This document shows, piece by piece, positions 60,691 to 64,000 of a DNA stretch of 64,000 bases (the stretch's first letter is position 1; every line of letters begins with the position of its first letter). Source of the DNA: Agromyces aureus. Lineage in GTDB: Bacteria; Actinomycetota; Actinomycetes; Actinomycetales; Microbacteriaceae. The translations under genes were made by a program, and so were the position numbers. The DNA lies in NCBI RefSeq assembly GCF_001660485.1, contig NZ_CP013979.1:806001-870000 (forward strand). Direction: 5' to 3'. The notes under the pieces are model-generated. The model was not told the DNA's origin, ran no database searches, and saw only the letters and a program-made list of their open reading frames with translations.

Positions 60691-61719
60691 GTGAGTGACG
60701 TCGAGAGCGGGGACCGCCCCGAGAAGCTCGGCATCCGCGAGGTCGCCGTGCTCGCCGGCGTCTCGCACATGACCGTCTCCCGGGTGCTCAACGGGCACCC
60801 GAACATCCGCCCGTCCACGCGCCAGCGCGTGATGGACGTCATCGAGCAGCTCGACTTCAAGCCGAACAGCGCCGCTCGCGCGCTCGCGACCCAACGCACG
60901 CAGCGCATCGGCGTCATCGTCGACAGCTCGGTCGAGTTCGGGCCGACGAGCACGCTCCGCGGCCTCGAGTTCGCAGCGCGCTCCGGCGGGTACTCGGTCA
61001 CCTCGGTCGCGATGCAGGACGACGCGAGCCTCACGCCCGAAGCCGCGGTGGGACATCTCATCGCCGAGGGCGTCGACGCGCTCTGCGTCGTCGCGCCGCG
61101 CTCGTCGTCGGTGTCGGCGCTGCGCCGCATCTCGATCGACGTTCCGGTGCTCGTCGTCAAGGCCGCCAAGGATCCGAACTTCCTCACCGTGAGCGTCGAC
61201 CAGCAGCTCGGCACGACGCTCGCCGTCGACCACCTGGTCGCCCTCGGGCACCGCGACATCCTGCACCTCGCAGGTCCGCTCGACTGGCTCGACGCGCGCG
61301 GCCGCGAGCGCGCCTTCCACGCGCGCATCGAGCAGTGGGGCCTCAAGGTGCGACCGATCGTGGTCGGCGACTGGACCGCCGACTTCGGCTACGACTACGC
61401 GGTCGGCCTCAAGGGCGTGCCCGAGTACACCGCGATGTTCGTCGCGAACGACGAGATGGCGTTCGGCGTCGTGCACGGCTTCCACGACCGCGGCATCCGG
61501 GTGCCAGAAGACGTGAGCGTCATCGGCTTCGACGACCTGCCGCTGTCGCGCCACTTCATCCCGCCGCTCACGACGGTGACGCAGGACTTCTACGCACTCG
61601 GCGTGAAGGCCATGGAGGTGCTGCGGGCGGCGCTCGAGGGCCGCGAGATCCCGCAGCGCTCCAAGATTCCCAGCGAGCTCGTCGTGCGCGCCTCGACCGC
61701 CCCTCCGAGGTCGTCATGA
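60691..61719 (+). CDS. LacI-family transcriptional regulator (second)
   Basis: About 342 residues. The N-terminal HTH is LGIREVAVLAGVSHMTVSRVLNG, followed by the hinge NSAARALATQRTQRIG and a sugar-binding-protein-like effector domain with FVANDEMAFGVVHGF and VSVIGFDDLPLSRHFIPPLTTV. GTG 60691 has AGGAG seven bases upstream; GTG 60688 is also possible. It overlaps the ABC ATPase gene by four bases (ATGA), so the two are coupled. It may control transport, and could share the TGTTNCCGGKAACA operators with the first LacI protein. Confidence 0.93.
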   Translation: MSDVESGDRPEKLGIREVAVLAGVSHMTVSRVLNGHPNIRPSTRQRVMDVIEQLDFKPNSAARALATQRTQRIGVIVDSSVEFGPTSTLRGLEFAARSGGYSVTSVAMQDDASLTPEAAVGHLIAEGVDALCVVAPRSSSVSALRRISIDVPVLVVKAAKDPNFLTVSVDQQLGTTLAVDHLVALGHRDILHLAGPLDWLDARGRERAFHARIEQWGLKVRPIVVGDWTADFGYDYAVGLKGVPEYTAMFVANDEMAFGVVHGFHDRGIRVPEDVSVIGFDDLPLSRHFIPPLTTVTQDFYALGVKAMEVLRAALEGREIPQRSKIPSELVVRASTAPPRSS

Positions 61720-63278
61720 CCGCGAAGGATGCCGCGGCCCGGCCGGTCGTCGAGGTTCGGCCGGTCGTCGAGATGACGGGCATCACCGTCGACATCGACG
61801 GCACGACGGTGCTGCACGGGGTCGACCTCCGGTTGTTCCCCGGCGAGATCCATGCCCTCATGGGCGGCAACGGCGCCGGCAAGTCGTCGTTGGTCAAGGC
61901 ATTGAGCGGCGCGTACCGCATCGGCGGCGGCTCGGTGCGCATCAGCGGCGAGCCCGTGGTGCTCTCGGGCCCGGCCGAGGCCGAGTCCGTCGGCGTGGCC
62001 GCGGCGTTCCAGGACGTGGATCTCTGCGGCAACCTCTCGATCGCCGAGAACGTGATGATCGGGCACGAGGAGCGCCGCTGGTACGGCATCTCGTGGCCCG
62101 CGACGCGTCGCCGGGCCGTGACCGTGCTCGACGAGCTGGGCCTCGGCGACCTCGATCCGAAGCAGGCCGTGGCGACCCTGCCGCCGGCGATCCAGCAGCT
62201 CGTCGCGATCGCACGGGCGATGGTGACCCACCCCAAGGTGCTCGTGCTCGACGAGCCGACCTCGAGCCTCGACGCCGACGAGGTCGCGACGTTGTTCCGG
62301 GCGCTGCGTCGGCTGCGCGACCAGGGCGTGGCCATCCTCTTCGTCTCGCACTTCCTCGAGCAGGTGTACGCGATCAGCGACCGCATCACCGTGCTCCGCG
62401 ACGGGTACGGGCAGGGTGAGTACCCGACCCGCGAGCTCGACCGCGCGGTGCTGATCTCGAAGATGATCGGCAAGGACCTCACCGAACTGCGCCGCATCGG
62501 CTCCGACCGGCGTGCTCACCGGGCCGACCCGACCGGGACGCCGGTGTTCCGCGCGGTCGGCGTCGGCAAGCGCGGCGAGTTCGACTCGACCGACTTCGAG
62601 GTGCACCGCGGCGAGGTCGTCGGGCTCGGCGGGCTGCGCGGCTCGGGTCGCAGCGAGCTCGGCCAGCTGCTCGCGGGCGTCGAGCGCGCCGACTCGGGCA
62701 CGTTCCAGATCGACGGCCGAACGGTCGGGCTGCCGAATCCCGCGACCGCGCTCCGGCGCCGCGTCGCGTACGCATCCGAAGACCGGCGCGACGGCGGCAT
62801 CATCGAAGAGCTCAGCGTGCGCGAGAACATCGTGCTCGCGCTCCAGGCGATCCGCGGCTGGGCCAGGCCCATCTCGCACGCCGAGCGCGACGCCCTCGTC
62901 GACCGGTTCGTCGAGTCGTTCGGCATCGTCGCGCCCGGACTCGACGCTCCGGCGAAGCAGCTCTCCGGCGGCAACCAGCAGAAGGTGCTCCTCGCCAGGT
63001 GGCTCGCGACCCGTCCGCTGTTGCTCGTGCTCGACGAGCCGACCCGGGGCATCGACATCGCCGCGAAGGTCGAGATCCAGGCGCGTGTCGCCGAGATGGC
63101 GCGCGACGGCATGGCGGTCGTATTCATCTCGTCGGAGCTCGACGAGGTCGTGCGGTTGAGCGACCGCATCGCGATCCTCAAGGACCGCCGCAAGATCGGC
63201 GAGGTCAGCAACGGCCCAGGGCTCAGCGTCGACACGATCATCGAGATGATCGCCGCCGACGAAGAGGACGACGCCTGA
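61716..63278 (+). CDS. Sugar ABC transporter ATP-binding protein (RbsA/AraG/YtfR type)
   Basis: 520 residues with two ABC domains, as in monosaccharide transporters of the CUT2 class. Domain 1 (about 18-260): Walker A GGNGAGKSS, Walker B VLVLDEPTSSLD, H-loop FVSHFLEQV, with a weak signature LPPAIQQLVAIARA. Domain 2 (about 270-505): degenerate Walker A LRGSGRSEL, which is normal for the class, signature LSGGNQQKVLLARW and Walker B LLVLDEPTRGID. Powers sugar import, probably arabinose or galactofuranose-type sugars given the context. ATG 61716 overlaps the LacI stop. No permease is seen before the edge. Confidence 0.95.
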   Translation: MTAKDAAARPVVEVRPVVEMTGITVDIDGTTVLHGVDLRLFPGEIHALMGGNGAGKSSLVKALSGAYRIGGGSVRISGEPVVLSGPAEAESVGVAAAFQDVDLCGNLSIAENVMIGHEERRWYGISWPATRRRAVTVLDELGLGDLDPKQAVATLPPAIQQLVAIARAMVTHPKVLVLDEPTSSLDADEVATLFRALRRLRDQGVAILFVSHFLEQVYAISDRITVLRDGYGQGEYPTRELDRAVLISKMIGKDLTELRRIGSDRRAHRADPTGTPVFRAVGVGKRGEFDSTDFEVHRGEVVGLGGLRGSGRSELGQLLAGVERADSGTFQIDGRTVGLPNPATALRRRVAYASEDRRDGGIIEELSVRENIVLALQAIRGWARPISHAERDALVDRFVESFGIVAPGLDAPAKQLSGGNQQKVLLARWLATRPLLLVLDEPTRGIDIAAKVEIQARVAEMARDGMAVVFISSELDEVVRLSDRIAILKDRRKIGEVSNGPGLSVDTIIEMIAADEEDDA

Positions 63279-63492
63279 CCCTGCGGCGTCCCTCGGGCGA
63301 TCTCCTTCGAGATGCCGGTTCTCGTCATCGCCGCGGGCACTGATCCGACGAGTGCTGGCATCTCGGGTGCGACGCGAGGAGGAGCCAGGGCGGCGGAGCG
63401 AACGAGCGCCGTGACATCCGCTCGCCCGCCTGAATCCCGCGGGCATGGGTGCCCCACGGACGGGGCTATCGCGCCGTGTTTCCGGAATGTTA

Positions 63493-63506
63493 TGTTTCCG
63501 GGAACA
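63493..63506. promoter_or_regulatory. LacI-type operator 1, transporter unit
   Basis: TGTTTCCGGGAACA, one mismatch from a perfect palindrome. Its start is 35 bases before that of the second operator, so two repressor dimers could bind roughly on the same helix face. Confidence 0.75.
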
Positions 63507-63527
63507 AATCGCTTGTGTTCCAGACTT

Positions 63528-63541
63528 TGTTCCCGGTAACA
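63528..63541. promoter_or_regulatory. LacI-type operator 2, transporter unit
   Basis: TGTTCCCGGTAACA, identical to the operator at 17995-18008 upstream of the GH43/WxL unit. It lies 97 bases before the binding-protein start. Confidence 0.8.
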
Positions 63542-63638
63542 TCCTGAATGTGGACGCGCCAAGCGTCCCCGCAATCACAGGAATCCGCACAGCGGACCAC
63601 TCCGGCGCCGTGGTGCCGGGTCTCAAGGAGGAGATCAC

Positions 63639-64000
63639 ATGTCAGTTCAGAGGCGTTTCACGAAGTTCCTCGGCCTGGCGGCCGTCGGCGCACTCACCGT
63701 CGGCCTCGCCGCGTGCTCGAGTGGCGGCGACAGCGCCGACAGCGCCGATGCGGGCGACCTCACGACCGTCGGCTTCGTCGCCGTCGGCCCCGAGGGCGCA
63801 TGGCGCGAAGCCAACGAGAAGAACATCCAGGAGACGTTCACCGAGGACGCCGGCTTCGAACTGAAGTACGCGCCCGCGACGAACCTCGACCAGAAGTCGC
63901 AGATCGACGCGTTCACGTCGTTCGTCGACGAGGGCGTCGACGTCATCCTGCTGTCGGCCACCGAGGCATCGGGCTGGGAGGACTCGCTCGAGCGTGCCCA
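63639..64000 (+). CDS. Sugar ABC transporter substrate-binding lipoprotein (partial, YtfQ-like)
   Basis: The first 120 residues are visible; the gene runs off the right edge. The start ATG 63639 follows AAGGAGG. A signal peptide leads to the lipobox LAAC, so the mature protein is lipid-anchored. The N-terminal fold reads TTVGFVAVGPEGAWREANEKN and continues DQKSQIDAFTSFVDEGVDVI, resembling YtfQ-type galactofuranose/arabinose-binding proteins of the CUT2 class. It would deliver sugars to the permeases expected downstream and the ATPase at 61716. Regulated by the twin operators just upstream. Confidence 0.88.
   Translation, partial: MSVQRRFTKFLGLAAVGALTVGLAACSSGGDSADSADAGDLTTVGFVAVGPEGAWREANEKNIQETFTEDAGFELKYAPATNLDQKSQIDAFTSFVDEGVDVILLSATEASGWEDSLERA

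Larger units (their letters stand above)
63279..63638 (+). promoter_or_regulatory. Upstream region of the sugar-binding-protein gene (360 bases)
   Basis: No convincing gene. It contains two LacI-type operators (63493 and 63528) and the leader of the binding-protein gene. The ABC ATPase gene therefore ends an operon and the binding protein begins a separately regulated one. Confidence 0.65.

Overview
The window is high-GC actinobacterial DNA. Codon use is strongly G/C in third positions, and imperfect palindromes built on GGATGCCGCGGCATCC recur as intergenic hairpins. Together with a class Ib ribonucleotide reductase operon, a tuberculostearate-type gene pair and secreted arabinan-type glycosidases, this suggests a soil or plant-associated Microbacteriaceae (Agromyces-like). 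The genus is an inference. I see no tRNA, rRNA, CRISPR array, insertion sequence or phage genes.

Positions 1-13.5 kb are mostly housekeeping: a partial maleylpyruvate-isomerase-like gene, a VOC protein, an HhH-GPD DNA repair protein, a NarL-type two-component system, an acyltransferase-3 membrane protein, nrdHIEF with tandem NrdR boxes and a cluster of DnaA-box-like sites, a PPOX/F420-type oxidoreductase, a GH18 chitinase with two chitin-binding modules, and a medium-chain reductase.

Positions 14-25.5 kb form the first glycosidase block: GH27, a LacI regulator, two GH43 proteins, then a WxL-like secreted protein followed by a DUF916 (WxL-interacting) membrane protein. Positions 25.6-34 kb are an interlude: a VOC protein, an AlkD-like fragment, a peptidoglycan-binding lipoprotein, a coiled-coil protein, a SUMF1-like protein, a tmsA/tmsB-like pair for 10-methyl fatty acids, and an APC permease. 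Positions 34-60.5 kb are the second block: four GH43 genes on the minus strand, diverging from a GH43 and a giant GH127/GH146-type gene, then a second WxL/DUF916 pair with a small LPSTG-motif membrane protein, and two tandem LamG-GH43 genes. Positions 60.7-64 kb hold a second LacI regulator overlapping a sugar ABC ATPase, and the start of a YtfQ-like sugar-binding lipoprotein.

Three things tie the glycosidase blocks together. (1) Eleven glycosidases of different families all end in the same unnamed domain of about 85-90 residues, with an RC(V/I)AGK motif and a cysteine at or next to the C-terminus. The chitinase lacks it. (2) At least seven copies of one LacI-type operator (TGTTNCCGGKAACA) precede the transcription units, including the sugar-binding-protein gene. 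(3) Two WxL/DUF916 modules sit inside the same transcription units. My reading is a regulated surface system for arabinose/galactose-rich polysaccharides: extracellular cleavage, possible retention of the enzymes at the cell wall through the shared C-terminal domain and the WxL complex, and import through the ABC transporter. The retention step is a hypothesis.
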